Below are positions 49,084 through 59,914 of a DNA stretch of 64,000 nt, piece by piece (positions within the stretch are counted from its first letter, which is position 1; the number at the start of each line of letters is the position of its first letter). A program made the position numbers and the translations under genes. The stretch spans positions 20,880 through 84,879 of the forward strand of contig CBDIQW010000003.1 in NCBI GenBank assembly GCA_965283955.1, given 5' to 3'. The notes beneath the pieces were generated by a model. It had not been told where the DNA came from, searched no databases, and was given only the letters and a program-made list of their open reading frames with translations. The DNA comes from Emticicia sp965283955 (GTDB lineage: Bacteria; Bacteroidota; Bacteroidia; Cytophagales; Spirosomataceae).

Positions 49084-50011
49084 TATAATGTAACACTATT
49101 TCATAGAAATTATAATTATACATTTCATATCAAAAATATTAAAGCCAAACTCGCAACATATTTATTTTGTCCAACTTTTATTGAGAAAAAAAACAGTAAA
49201 ATGTAAACACTCTTACTATCAACACTTTAATCGTATTTTCTATTTTGTTTACAGTATTGTTTACAAAATCATATGCAGAACTGTTTACGATTTTGTAAAC
49301 AAATTAATAGATGTGGTTTTACCCTAATAAATCATAGTTTCGTGAGTTTTTAAATTATATATCCTAAATAATTTTGGTAAAATTGATACTCAAGAAATAA
49401 CGAGCTTATTTATTTTCGGAGGTTTATTAGTCGATAATATTATTTCCTGTTATTCGTAACCGAAACAATAGAGTTTTGTAATAGATTTTCTTAATGATTG
49501 AACCCTTTAATCCGTTTACAAAATCCGTAAACACTTTGCAAACAAAATGTTTACAGCTTGACAAAAGTATTTCTGCTTGAGTTTAATTGATAAAATCAAA
49601 GGTGTCATAAAAAGTTTGGCTTGGAAGGTTTTATTAAAACAATAGGTATGCACTACAAAATAAGAACCTTGTCGAACACTATGTAGCTTTTCGCCTAAAT
49701 GTTTAATTATACCCATGTTTCGGATCGGATTCTGTATGCTTCGATTTGATTTCAACTCCCAAGTTTATAATTATGACTCATGTCCAATATTTGAAAATAC
49801 TCAGTATATTTTAATTATTTCGATAAAGTCGTTGAACTGCCTACCGAAAGATAAATAAATGTAAGAATACTTGTTTGATTCTATCCTTTACTCTTACTTG
49901 CACAAAAACACCATTCCACCCGTTAAACTGCCATGAGATTTATACTAACATTAAAACCATTAGCCGACCGCCAACCGCTTATCTTCAATTATCAATACCC
50001 GTTTATGGCGT
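48959..50011. repeat. Copy B (original) of the duplicated cas6 upstream segment
   Basis: The segment runs from inside the endonuclease gene, across 849 non-coding bases, into the first 26 codons of cas6. It matches 23241-24600 but lacks three blocks present there, including about 120 bases of GTTTAC-rich sequence and about 150 bases near 49808. Because both border genes are complete here, this is the source copy, although it has since been shortened or the other copy has grown. Confidence 0.92.
49203..49554. promoter_or_regulatory. Array of 8 GTTTAC/GTAAAC half-sites upstream of cas6
   Basis: Eight exact GTTTAC or GTAAAC motifs lie in 352 bases between the endonuclease gene and cas6. Paired sites GTTTACGATTTTGTAAAC (49283-49300) and GTTTACAAAATCCGTAAAC (49514-49532) are shared exactly with copy A. 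They are placed to control cas6 or the endonuclease. The WYL regulator encoded behind cas6 is a candidate binder, which is inference. Confidence 0.65.
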
Positions 50012-50745
50012 GGGTTTATGGCCGCTTAAACGAAGCCGACCAACAATATGCCGAGTTTCTTCATCAACGAGGCTACCAAGTAGGCCAATCACTCAAAAAC
50101 TTTAAACACTTTACTTTCTCCAATTTTCAAATTGCTCGATTGGCTCAAGCCATCAAGTCGGGCGATAGTTATATGAAGCTCTCCGATGAGCCAATTAAAG
50201 TTTTGGTATCGTTCTTCATTGATAAAGCTGCCGAAGATTTCATTGTCGGACTCTTCCGTAATCAGACTGTCAGTATCTACGATAACTCACACCGAGCCAG
50301 CTTCAATATTGAGCGAATTGAATCATTACCCGAAGAAGATTTTAGCAGTGAGCAAGTAACATTCCAGACCCTCTCCCCTATTGTAGTTGCTCGCAAGAAA
50401 GCAGATGGTAAAGACGAATACCTTAGTCCCGAAGACCCTGATTTTGCTACCTACTTTGCTTATAATTTACTGGAAAAATACAGCAGCGTCAACCCTGATG
50501 CCATGAAGGTTGATGTAGAGACGGCCGCCCGATTGGTTAAGTTTCGCCTATTAAAGAAAGATAAACTAAAAAGCAGACTATTGACCATCAAACAAGACAA
50601 AGCCAGCGAAACCAAAGTTAGGGCATTTACCAATTTTAGTTTTGAAGTCTCGGCCCCAGCCGAAGTTTTAGAAGTTGGATTTTTGGGTGGTTTTGGCAAG
50701 CACTCGGCCAACGGGCTGGGCTGCTGCGAAGTGATAGCAAAGTAA
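49933..50745 (+). CDS. cas6: CRISPR-associated endoribonuclease Cas6
   Basis: RNA-processing endonuclease of 270 residues. It has the RAMP fold start (MRFILTLKPLADRQ), an FTFSNFQIA-type segment and the C-terminal glycine-rich loop GFLGGFGKHSANGLGCCEV that identifies Cas6. It would cut the repeat RNA to leave the 8-base ATTGAAAC handle on each crRNA. It is first in the cas cluster and separated from the effector genes by a WYL regulator. Its 5' end is also present as a fragment at 24522. Confidence 0.95.
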   Translation: MRFILTLKPLADRQPLIFNYQYPFMAWVYGRLNEADQQYAEFLHQRGYQVGQSLKNFKHFTFSNFQIARLAQAIKSGDSYMKLSDEPIKVLVSFFIDKAAEDFIVGLFRNQTVSIYDNSHRASFNIERIESLPEEDFSSEQVTFQTLSPIVVARKKADGKDEYLSPEDPDFATYFAYNLLEKYSSVNPDAMKVDVETAARLVKFRLLKKDKLKSRLLTIKQDKASETKVRAFTNFSFEVSAPAEVLEVGFLGGFGKHSANGLGCCEVIAK

Positions 50746-50788
50746 AACGTTTATACAATATCGTTAAAAAACATTAATATCCTTTCAA

Positions 50789-51721
50789 ATGAATGTATTT
50801 CATGATAATAGCCCCAAATACAGGCTATTGGCTATTCTGAAAGATTTGCTCGAACGCCCCTACCATCATACCCGCAAGATGTTGGCAACAAAATATAATG
50901 TCGATAAAGACACCATTAAAAAAGATTTCAACGAACTCCGTGATGCCGATTTTCTGGTAAAACCCGATGAAAAACATCGATATGCCATCGTACCAAACAA
51001 ATCAATGGAGTTTTTGGAAGATGTTTTGTTTTTTACGGAAGCCGAAAAAGATTTTCTGCTTGAAGCTCTCAGCAAAGCCAATGCCAGCGATAAACGTTTG
51101 GAACGCATCAGAGAAAAACTCGAAACTGTATATGATGTATCGAAGCTCGGAAGTAGTTTGTTTTCAAAGACATTTCTGACCAAGGCCAATTTGCTCGAAC
51201 AAGCCAAACAACAAAAGCGAGTAGTAAAACTTATCAATTACCGTTCGACCAACAGCAGCGATGTAACCGACCGCATGGTTGAGCCTTTTTCGGTAAGCAC
51301 CAAAGAAGATATTCTGCACGCTTTTGATACTGATAAGCAGGTGATTCGGCATTTCAGAATTTCGAGAATTGAGCGAGTGGAGCTACAAAAGCAAAACTGG
51401 GAATACGAAACTCGGCACTATGTTACGGCCACCGACCCTTTCAGAATTGTGAACGACCGTCAAGTGCGAGTACACATCAAACTCAAAGTTGGAGGTTATA
51501 ACGAACTAATTGAGCGATTTCCACTCACCCAAGCTTATTTGCAGCCATCGGCCAAAGAAGCAGGAGTTTTTGATTTTGAATGTAAAGTAAATGAGCGTTT
51601 TTTCGGACTGACCAATTTTATTTTGGGTTACCACGAACACATCGTTGAGATTGTAGAACCCGAAAGCCTCATTGAGCATATAAAAACTCACATTGGCAAA
51701 ATAAATTTTTTAGAAAATTAA
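50789..51721 (+). CDS. WYL-domain transcriptional regulator in the cas cluster
   Basis: Regulator of 310 residues. The N-terminal winged helix (about 8-70) has MLATKYNVDKDTIKKDFNELRDADF. The WYL domain (about 140-215) has VVKLINYRSTNSSD, MVEPFSVSTKEDILHAF and RHFRISRIERVEL, and a C-terminal WCX-type extension follows. WYL proteins bind nucleic-acid ligands and often control phage-defence genes. It lies 43 bases after cas6 and 67 before cas8b, on the same strand. Confidence 0.92.
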   Translation: MNVFHDNSPKYRLLAILKDLLERPYHHTRKMLATKYNVDKDTIKKDFNELRDADFLVKPDEKHRYAIVPNKSMEFLEDVLFFTEAEKDFLLEALSKANASDKRLERIREKLETVYDVSKLGSSLFSKTFLTKANLLEQAKQQKRVVKLINYRSTNSSDVTDRMVEPFSVSTKEDILHAFDTDKQVIRHFRISRIERVELQKQNWEYETRHYVTATDPFRIVNDRQVRVHIKLKVGGYNELIERFPLTQAYLQPSAKEAGVFDFECKVNERFFGLTNFILGYHEHIVEIVEPESLIEHIKTHIGKINFLEN

Positions 51722-51788
51722 GGGGTGGGGTCGGTAATACCCACGCAACACTTTTAAGTTTGAATTGAAATTAGAAAACAGATATAAA

Positions 51789-53924
51789 ATGAGTTTAGAT
51801 ACAGTACTGAAAATTGGAAAAGCCTTTAGGGCTTCAGCAGATGGTTTAAAATACTTCAAGTATATAAAACCCTGCCCTAAAGATTCAGAGAAGTCTTCAG
51901 CTTCCATATTGCGATTATCTATCCCTGTGAAGGAAGATTTTACTTTTGATTTTGACATGATTTCTGAAATTACTGACCAGAATGTTATTGGTTCTGATTC
52001 AAAAGAATCTTCTTTGTATTATCTAACATTTAAAACATCCGATAATGATGGCATGGTAAAATATATTTTTGGGGATATATTTCACTCCTTATCTGCATCG
52101 ATTGATAAAAATGGGGTCTTAGAATCAGGTGAAGGAGGTTTTTATAGATTAGATAACCCAAGTGCTTCAAAGGCATATCAACAAAATTCATTTCACAGAG
52201 GAGAAGAGGATTTTAAGAAAATCGTTGACTTGTTGAAATTAGATTCTAATAGTGTTGAGGATAACGTTTTAGTGAAATTTAGAAATTCATTTGAAAGCCA
52301 AATGGATTTACTGCACCTTATCTTGAAATATCAAATTGGCGTACTTCAATTTTTGAAAGAACATCAAAATGAAGGAAGGACGTTTTTAGAGTTTCTAAAT
52401 GACGAAAAAGCATTAAAAAATCATACTGCATTCGGCGTTTTTGAAACTATACGTGCGTCAAAAACTGCAAAAAAAACATTCTCTCAACTATTTAAAATAG
52501 AGGATGAAGATTATCAATATGAATGGGAAACTATTCGAAATAATGAGATTTTTATTGCCAAACTAATTGCATATAGTAACAGTACCATTTTTATACATTT
52601 TAGCTTCCCTGACAAAGAACATTGGTATAATTTCAAAAATGAATTAGCTTATATTACGCAGAAAATGCTTGATGATTTTGTGGACAAATCTTCAAGTATT
52701 GATGGCTATGTTCTTAAAAAGACGTTGTATAAAACACTTTGTTCTGGAGATTCCAAGAATGATATTCAATTTCCAAGTTTTGAGGTAAGTGCAAAACATA
52801 AGTCAAAGAGTTTCACAATTGATGAAATTAGTGACTTATTCTACGCAATAGATTATTCAAAGAATGCTGTAATAAGCCCGACAGAGGATATAAAATTAAT
52901 TGTGTTACCTAATGGGGATAACTTATCTGTTTCTGATTATGAGGACTTTGTTAAAGAAACGCAATTAATTAAAGCGGAGTCTATAATTAATAGGAAAAAT
53001 ACGGAATCTAAGGAGAAAGACAGTTTTTTTGCTTGGTTTGATGATGACTCGGAAGTAGATAGTGTAATTACTCGATTCGATATGATTTTAAGTAAGAGAG
53101 GCTCAAAAGGATTGCCTGATACTGATTTTATAGAAATTTCTGGAGTATCTAAGAGTAGTTTGCAAAGTATAAAAACAAGAATTGAAAGCATATCGCAAGA
53201 GATATATTTTAAAAGAGAAAAAGAACTGAAATTGAAAAAAGCAACTTCAAATTTGATTATTGCTAACTCTTTTTACAATGTCTTAGTAATTCCAGAAACG
53301 GGAAAAAGTGGTAAGAATAAATATCAGTCACATATTTTGAAAGTGCTACCACGGATTTATACATCTAATTATCTTATAGATAATCTATTATTACCGTCTT
53401 TTATTAATAATGTAGAGTATTCAATTAGACACGGAGAAGTAAAGTATCCGTTTCTAAAATATGACTTTGAGTTTTTACTTTCAATCCAAAATACAATAGT
53501 TCCAAAACAAAACTTTCTAAAAAATTATGAGTTCAAAAAGTCTATGAATTAGGAAAATCATTGGGCAAGTTAGCCATCTTTTCTAAAACCTGATAAAAAT
53601 GGAGATTCTCCTATCAATTCATCTGAAAAAGAGTTTGTGGGAAACCTTAGCCGTCATATTGGGCAACTAAGAGATGTACAGAAGTTTAGTAGCTACTTAT
53701 TTGAGAAGTATGCTCTACATAAAGAGAAAGCGAGGTATATTCCTGCCGACGTGCGAAAAGGTAATGTGACTAAGGAGATTGAAGAGCAACTGATTTACTT
53801 GCAGGATGTTAATAACAAGATAGCTTATGACAAGCATGAGTGTTCCTTTGGCTTTTTTGCAAGCTATTTTGCTCCGTATGAAGCCAAAGTTAATTCAACA
53901 GAAGAAAATGAGACTAACGATTAA
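51789..53924 (+). CDS. cas8b: Type I-B Cascade large subunit Cas8b, two compensating frameshifts
   Basis: Large subunit of the type I-B effector, about 711 residues when read through. The ATG at 51789 (MSLDTVLKIGKAFR) is preferred over one 24 bases upstream. Recognisable late features are NEIFIAKLIAYSN, YDFEFLLSIQNT, VYELGKSLGKLA and VGNLSRHIGQLRDVQKF, the last two typical of the C-terminal part of the family. One A is missing in the run at 53535-53539 and one is extra at 53585-53588. Read literally, the protein stops at 53552. It would recognise the PAM and bind Cas7/Cas5. Confidence 0.85.
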
Positions 53925-53955
53925 TTATTTACTAAAACCTTAAAATATTTTAAAA

Positions 53956-54902
53956 ATGAGCATTATATCTGAAAAATCAGAGCTACTTTTTTTATACGAA
54001 AGTACCTATTCTATTCCTAATGGAGACCCATTTACAGGCGAACAACGCTATGATGAGGAAACCAAAAAGGTTCTTGTTAGTGACGTTAGAATTAAGCGGT
54101 TTATTAGAGACTTTTTACTTTCAGAGAATCAAGAGATTTTTGTGTGGAATGACCAGAGTAATGTAGATGGTAAAGAGTCTGGGGCAGCATCACGGGTGAA
54201 ATCTCTAAAAGAAAAGTATAAAGATGAAGAGTCTTTGAAAAAAGTAGATAAGAATGGCAAGCCAACAAAAGATTTCAATACATTGAAATTATTGCAAAAA
54301 TGTTTGGATGTGCGTCTGTTTTGAGCGGTATTTCTCTAACAGAAGAAGGCGATTCTGTCAACTTAACACATTCTAGTACAATTTGCTTTATTGAATCCTT
54401 CTTTGAATGAAGTTGATTTAAGATTACATCAAAATACTTCACAATTTGTATCAAAAGGAGGTAATAAACAAGGAGCAATAGGCACAACAACGGTAGTACC
54501 ATATTCTCTTTTGCAAATTCATGGTTGGGTAAATCCTAAATCTGCACAAAAGACGGATTTGTCTGTTCAAGATGTATTAACTATGCAAAAAGCATTCTTT
54601 GGCATAGTATTAATGATGCAAATACTCGTACAAAGAGTAATCAAAGTTCTGTATTACTTCTCGAAATTGTTTATACGGAACAATTCGGAAAAGTGTATGG
54701 CGTAGATAGACTTGTGAAGATTATTCCGAAAGATAATAAAAGAGGAGAGCAATTAAGAAGCATTGATGATTATGACTTTGATTTTTCAAGTTTGTTAGCT
54801 ATCGTCTCTTCTGATAAAATAAAAGAAGTCAGGTACTACACAGAAATTGAAAGTATCACGAAGGTTTTAGTAGGTGATAAGTTCAAACCCTTGACTTTTT
54901 AA
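53956..54902 (+). CDS. cas7: Type I-B Cascade backbone Cas7 (Csh2-like), three frameshifts
   Basis: RAMP-fold backbone subunit of about 315 residues after repair. The N-terminus has the family motif SIPNGDPFTGEQRYDEETKKVLVSDVRIKRFIRDF. After breaks near 54320 and 54371-54376 come SLTEEGDSVNLT and QFALLNPSLNEVDL. After a third near 54598-54600 (one T short) come WHSINDANTRTK and VYGVDRLVKIIP. The whole Cas7 sequence is present in order. As written, no functional protein could be made, so sequence error is the simplest reading. Several copies coat the crRNA spacer in Cascade. Confidence 0.87.
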
Positions 54903-54905
54903 GAA

Positions 54906-55616
54906 ATGATGAGAGGAATTAAAATTATTGTTGACGGTAACTGGGCTCATTTTAAGCGTCCAGAAACTAATAATAATCCACTTTCACACGATTTAATTAC
55001 TAAAACTGCTCTAATTGGAATGATAGGAGCAGTTTTAGGTAAAGAACGTGATGAAATGAAGCTATTGTTCCCTCAATTATCAGAGGACTTGTTGTACGGA
55101 GTACGATTGCTAAATCCTGTTAAAAAAAACTCTTGGGGATTTACAAGTAGAACTGCCTTTAAACCTTGGAAGTCTGGTACTCCAAAGTATTTTGAGTTTT
55201 TAAAAGACCCTAAATTTTTGATTGTCGTTGCTTTGAAAAATGAGCGTTCTGAAGTTCTATTTTTAGAATTTGTAAAATCTCTTAAAAAAGAAGAGAGTAT
55301 TTACACTCCTGTTTTAGGTTGGCATAATTGCCCTGCCAATTTGTATTTAGATTCAGAAAGTAGTATTAGTCAATTACAACACGGGATTTTTGAAACAAGT
55401 GGATTTGTAGAGAAACCGCCAAAACATAAACCTAAATTATTAAATATTCAATGTAGGATTGGGTTTGATAAGTTGCCCACATATCAAGATGATGATTTTT
55501 GGAATTTGCCTGAATATTATCGAGAGATAATTTACCCTGATGCAAATGCAACCATTACTGTTGAGGGAGAATACTATGAATACCTAAAAGATAATTCAAA
55601 ATGGTGGTTAATTTAA
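54906..55616 (+). CDS. cas5: Type I-B Cas5
   Basis: Cascade subunit of 236 residues, intact. The N-terminal Cas5 signature is RGIKIIVDGNWAHFKRPETNNNPLSH, followed by ITKTALIGMIGAVLGKERDE, typical of Cas5b/Cas5h. It binds the 5' handle of the crRNA beside Cas8b. Start codons at 54906 and 54909 are both possible. The cas3 start lies 16 bases inside its end. Confidence 0.92.
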   Translation: MMRGIKIIVDGNWAHFKRPETNNNPLSHDLITKTALIGMIGAVLGKERDEMKLLFPQLSEDLLYGVRLLNPVKKNSWGFTSRTAFKPWKSGTPKYFEFLKDPKFLIVVALKNERSEVLFLEFVKSLKKEESIYTPVLGWHNCPANLYLDSESSISQLQHGIFETSGFVEKPPKHKPKLLNIQCRIGFDKLPTYQDDDFWNLPEYYREIIYPDANATITVEGEYYEYLKDNSKWWLI

Positions 55617-58008
55617 AAGATTATAAGTCACATCCTCACAAAGAACTTACAGTTCATACGCAAGGAGTTATAGATAAGACAGAAGATTTAATAAGATTAT
55701 TTGAATCACGTGATATAGCTAAATTATCGGCTATATTCCATGATTTAGGTAAAATGAACCCAAATTTTCAAGACAAGTTTAAAGAGGATAATGAAAGTAT
55801 AGGATATGCGAATCACGCTTATTTATCTGCATTTGGCTTTTTTTGTTTTATTAATACTAACAGGAGCTATTTATTAGGGGTATTAGGTGAAAATTGGGAA
55901 AACAAGTTGGTTACTATTATGGTAATTATCGCAAAGCATCATGGTAATCTTCCCGATTTTAAAATGCCTATTAATAGAGATGAGTGTGAGAGTCTGTTTA
56001 AATTTATTAATGAAAAACCCTATATTCCTACAACTGAATTTATTCGTTACTTTTTACCAAATATAACTGAGTTTTTATTAAGTGATAATGTTAAAATTCA
56101 GCAGGCTTTTAAGGATAAAGTTTATTATAAACCTAACGATAAAAATTTAGAGACTTTTCTGGATACCCAATTTGCCTTTGCAAGTTTAGTGCAATCAGAT
56201 AAAGCTGATGCTGGTGATTTAGAACTACAAGAAGATAGAAAGAAAATAACTTTATTTTGTACAAGTTATGAGCAAAAACTAAATGACTATTTACATACAT
56301 TAACGGCCGTTTCAGACCTTAATAAACTTAGAACACAGATTCGTATTGAGGCAACGCAACGCATACAATTGCTGCTTCAAACGACTAAGCAACGTGTTTT
56401 TGCTCTTACAGCACCCACGGGTGCAGGAAAAACACTTATGCTTCTTTCGTTAGCAAATGAGGTTATAAAGGAGAAAAAGGAAGATTTAAGAATTATTTAT
56501 TCTATACCATTCCTTTCCATTACAGAGCAAGTGGAGAAAGAATGCCTAAAAATTTTTGGAAATTCATTTGTAAAAAGAATAGACAGCAAATCGACAGATG
56601 AAAGATTTCAAAAACTTCAAAAAGAGGTAGAGACGAATCCCGATAAAGTAAAAGAAATAATGACAGCAAAATTTGTTGAAGATATTTTCTTATCACCTTT
56701 TGTTATCACAACATTTGTTCGTTTTTTTGAAACATTAGTTAGTAATGTGAATTCTACTTTATTGAAACTCCCAAGCTTTTCTAATTGTATTTTTTTGATT
56801 GATGAAATACAGTCTTTACCACCACGCCTTTATACATTTTTTGTTGCATACTTGACAGAGTTTTGTAAAAGACATAATTCTTATTGTATTGTGTCTACTG
56901 CTACTATGCCACATTTTACCATTGAAAATACTGAAGCTCAAAAATTATTTAAAGATTATATTGTGCCAAATGAACTCTTGAGTTTAGATTATTTTAATCA
57001 TTCTCTTTTCAATAGGTATAATATAGAACAAAATAAGAAACGCATTGATGTTGGAGAGCTTGCTGAAATGGTTTTATCAGAAAATCAGTCTGTTTTGGTA
57101 ATTGTAAATACAATTGATGATAGCAAAGAGCTATTTAACGAATTGTCTAACAGTTTAGGAAAGGACGAATTAGTTCTTCTCAATACACATTTCACACCAA
57201 ACGATAGAAAATATAAAATTGATTATGCCAAGTTGAGGTTGCAATACGGAAGAAAAATTATTTTAGTATCCACACAGCTTATAGAGGCTGGGGTTGATAT
57301 AGATTTTCCAGTTTTATATAGAGATATGGCTATTATTCCAAGTATTATTCAATCAGCAGGTCGGTGTAATAGAAATGGTAAATTGCCAAATTTAGGTCGT
57401 ATAATAGTGTTTAATCTTGTAAAGAACGGAAAGGCAAGGGCTGAATTGATTTATCGAGGACAAGATACTATCCTTTTGAAAAAGACAAAAGACTATTTTA
57501 AAGCCGACTCTTATTCTGAAAACTGCTTATTAGGTGTTCAAAAAAACTTTTTACTTTCTTAGGTAAAGACCTTGTTTTTGGTGAACATAATCAGAAAAAA
57601 CCATCAGTCAGTATTGATTTTACAAGAGATATTAATGAGTTATCTTTTGAAACAATTGGGAAATTTCGTCTGATTGATGAAAATGTTTATGGAGAGGAGT
57701 TTAGATATTATGTTCCTACAAATGAAGATGATAATGCTTTTGATGTACTTATAGAACTGGATAAAAGGTTTAAAAGTGCGTGCGATGTTCCTAAAACGGG
57801 AAAAGATTTCAAAAAAATAATGTCTGCGAAATTCGCAGTCGAAGAGCATTTAAAATTAATGAGTAATCAAATTGTCCAAATTAGATTAAAGAAATCTGCT
57901 GCTGCTCCATTATCAAGAGGCGTATATAATGACTTATGTTTGATAGGTTTGGAAGATTATGACCCTGATGAGGGTATTAAATTGGGAACATCAAATCAAA
58001 TAATTTAA
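55601..58008 (+). CDS. cas3: Cas3 helicase-nuclease, one frameshift near the C-terminus
   Basis: Interference nuclease-helicase of about 800 residues. The N-terminal HD nuclease has FHDLGK (His47-Asp48) and AKHHGN. The helicase has APTGAGKTLML (about 271), DEIQ in place of the usual DEVH, VSTATMP, LNTHFTPNDR and QLIEAGVDIDF with QSAGRCNRNGK. One A is missing in the A run at 57540-57546; restoring it joins QKKLFTFLGKDLVFGEH to the remaining 150 residues. It unwinds and degrades DNA bound by Cascade. It overlaps cas5 by 16 bases. Confidence 0.92.
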
Positions 58009-58093
58009 TCTTTTCATTTTTTGAGTCCTTTGCTATTTTAGAAATTTAATATAAATTTACCATGAAAATTGAAAATGTAATTTACGAGATTTC

Positions 58094-59256
58094 ATGGAAA
58101 TAATAAGAAATATAGAACCGTTGTTGGACGAATATCTGACAATTTTTCCTGTGGTGGGCATCATCATGCCAAGTTGGGGAAAACTACATTGGCTAAGGCA
58201 TTAGCGAAAAATCAGCCGATTCATTACCTCGATTTAGAGTCGGCGGCTGACCGTCAGAAGTTATCTGACCCAGTACTGTATTTGCAAAACCATCAAGATA
58301 AGCTCATTATTTTAGATGAAATTCAGCAAATGCCCCAATTAATGGCCGAGTTGCGAGGAATTATTGATACCGACCGACGTGTCGGGCGTTTTATTATTTT
58401 GGGTTCGGCTTCGCCCACGCTCATCAAGAAAAGTGCCGATTCGCTGGCAGGAAGAATTGGCTATATCGAATTACCATCTTTTACACTTCCTGAAGTGGGT
58501 AGCGAAAATGAAACCAAACTTTGGCACAGAGGTGGTTTTCCGCTTGCGTATTTGGCTGGCTCGGAGAGAGGAAGCATGATTTGGCGAAAAAACTTTATCA
58601 AAACTTACATAGAAAAAGATTTGGCTTTATTGGGGCTAAGTGCCGAACCACAAACGATTGAACGTTTTTGGCGGATGTTGGCGAGTGTTCACGGTAATTT
58701 ATGGAATTCAGAAAGTATTGGCCGCTCGATGGGCTTAACGCATCCAACCATCAATCGGTATTTGGATTTAATGGAAGGGGCATTTTTGGTTCGTCGGCTA
58801 CAGCCCTACTTTGTTAATATTCCGAAGCGTTTGGTAAAATCGCCCAAGATTTATTTGCGTGATAGTGGCATTCTGCACGCTTTCAAAGATATTATTCAAG
58901 AAAAAGACCTACTCGACGATCCTCAAGTGGGGGCATCGTGGGAGGGCTTTGTGATTGAGCAAATCATCGAGGCAATGCAACATACATTGATTGATGCCAA
59001 ACCTTATTTTTATAGAACCCAACAAGGTGCAGAATGCGATTTGATTTTGGAGCATAACAACCAAGTGAAGGCAGCCATCGAAATTAAATTTAGTTCGGCC
59101 CCACAAATCAGTAAAGGATTTAGAATAACAATGGTAGATACGAATGCCCAAGAAGGCTTTATAATTGCCAAAACCAATGAAACCTATAAAGTAGAAGCAA
59201 ATATTACGGTAACATCGCTCAGCAAGTTTTTGACAGATTTTTTACCAAAGTTATAG
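58094..59256 (+). CDS. AAA ATPase with DUF4143 domain inside the cas cluster, one frameshift
   Basis: ATPase of about 387 residues, not a recognised cas family. From the ATG at 58094: PLLDEYLTIFPVVGII, then a break at about 58168-58170 where one base seems missing, then LGKTTLAKALAKN (Walker A). Walker B is LIILDEIQQMP, the sensor is ILGSASP, and the C-terminal DUF4143 part has GAECDLILE and AAIEIKFSS, a PD-(D/E)xK-like nuclease pattern. It stops at the base before cas4, so the two are coupled. Its higher GC matches cas4 and cas1 rather than cas3. Its role is unknown. Confidence 0.87.
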
Positions 59257-59799
59257 ATGAATATCAACGCCACTCTTATCAATTATCTGCATTTATGCCA
59301 TCGGAAGCTATGGCTGCACGCCCATGCGATTCGTATGGAGCATACATCGGATATTGTGGCCGAAGGTAAATTGATTGGCGAAACCAGCTACCCACAAAGA
59401 GCCGATAAAAATCAAGAATTGGAGATTTCGGCCGAAGTCTTTACCAACAGTGGTTTTGTGACTTGCACTGCCAAAATTGATTTCTTTGATGCCATTCGGG
59501 GCGTGGTTTACGAAACCAAAAAATCGGCCGCTAAAGAGTTGGCTCATGTCGCTCAGGTACAGTTTTATTTGTATTTATTGCGTAAGAATAACATCTCAGC
59601 CAATTATGGACAAATCGAATACCCAAAACTCCGCCAAACCGAGCGTGTAGAATTGAGCGAAGAAGACGAAGCGAAAATTGAAAAATCGGTTTTACAAGCC
59701 ACCGAAATTATTTCGCTCGAAAGCTGCCCTCCTACCCTACCCAAATCGAAATGTGGTAAATGCTCGTATTTTGATTTTTGTTGGAGTGCCGAAGAGTGA
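59257..59799 (+). CDS. cas4: Cas4 exonuclease
   Basis: Adaptation nuclease of 180 residues with an iron-sulphur cluster: one Cys in LCHRKLWLH (about 14) and three in CPPTLPKSKCGKCSYFDFC near the end. The RecB-type nuclease core has AKIDFFDA and YETKKSAAK. It trims pre-spacers and selects the PAM end together with Cas1-Cas2. It begins directly at the stop of the ATPase gene. Confidence 0.95.
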   Translation: MNINATLINYLHLCHRKLWLHAHAIRMEHTSDIVAEGKLIGETSYPQRADKNQELEISAEVFTNSGFVTCTAKIDFFDAIRGVVYETKKSAAKELAHVAQVQFYLYLLRKNNISANYGQIEYPKLRQTERVELSEEDEAKIEKSVLQATEIISLESCPPTLPKSKCGKCSYFDFCWSAEE

Positions 59800-59914
59800 A
59801 TTTTGTTTTAAACTCAAAACAAATATAAAGATAATATTGAAACTGGAATTGGAAATTTGATTCCACTTTGGCTTTTTATATTGAACGTTTTTAAGATTTT
59901 AAACTTTTGCTGAT

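Noticed and set aside
48860..49123. Alternative minus-strand reading frame overlapping the start of the endonuclease, also present in the duplicated copy
   Set aside because: It has no signal peptide or family match, and its preservation in both copies is explained by the duplication itself.
59840..59850. ATTGAAAC between cas4 and cas1, resembling the end of a CRISPR repeat
   Set aside because: Only the 8-base handle sequence matches; the rest of the repeat is absent, so it is a chance match in AT-rich DNA.
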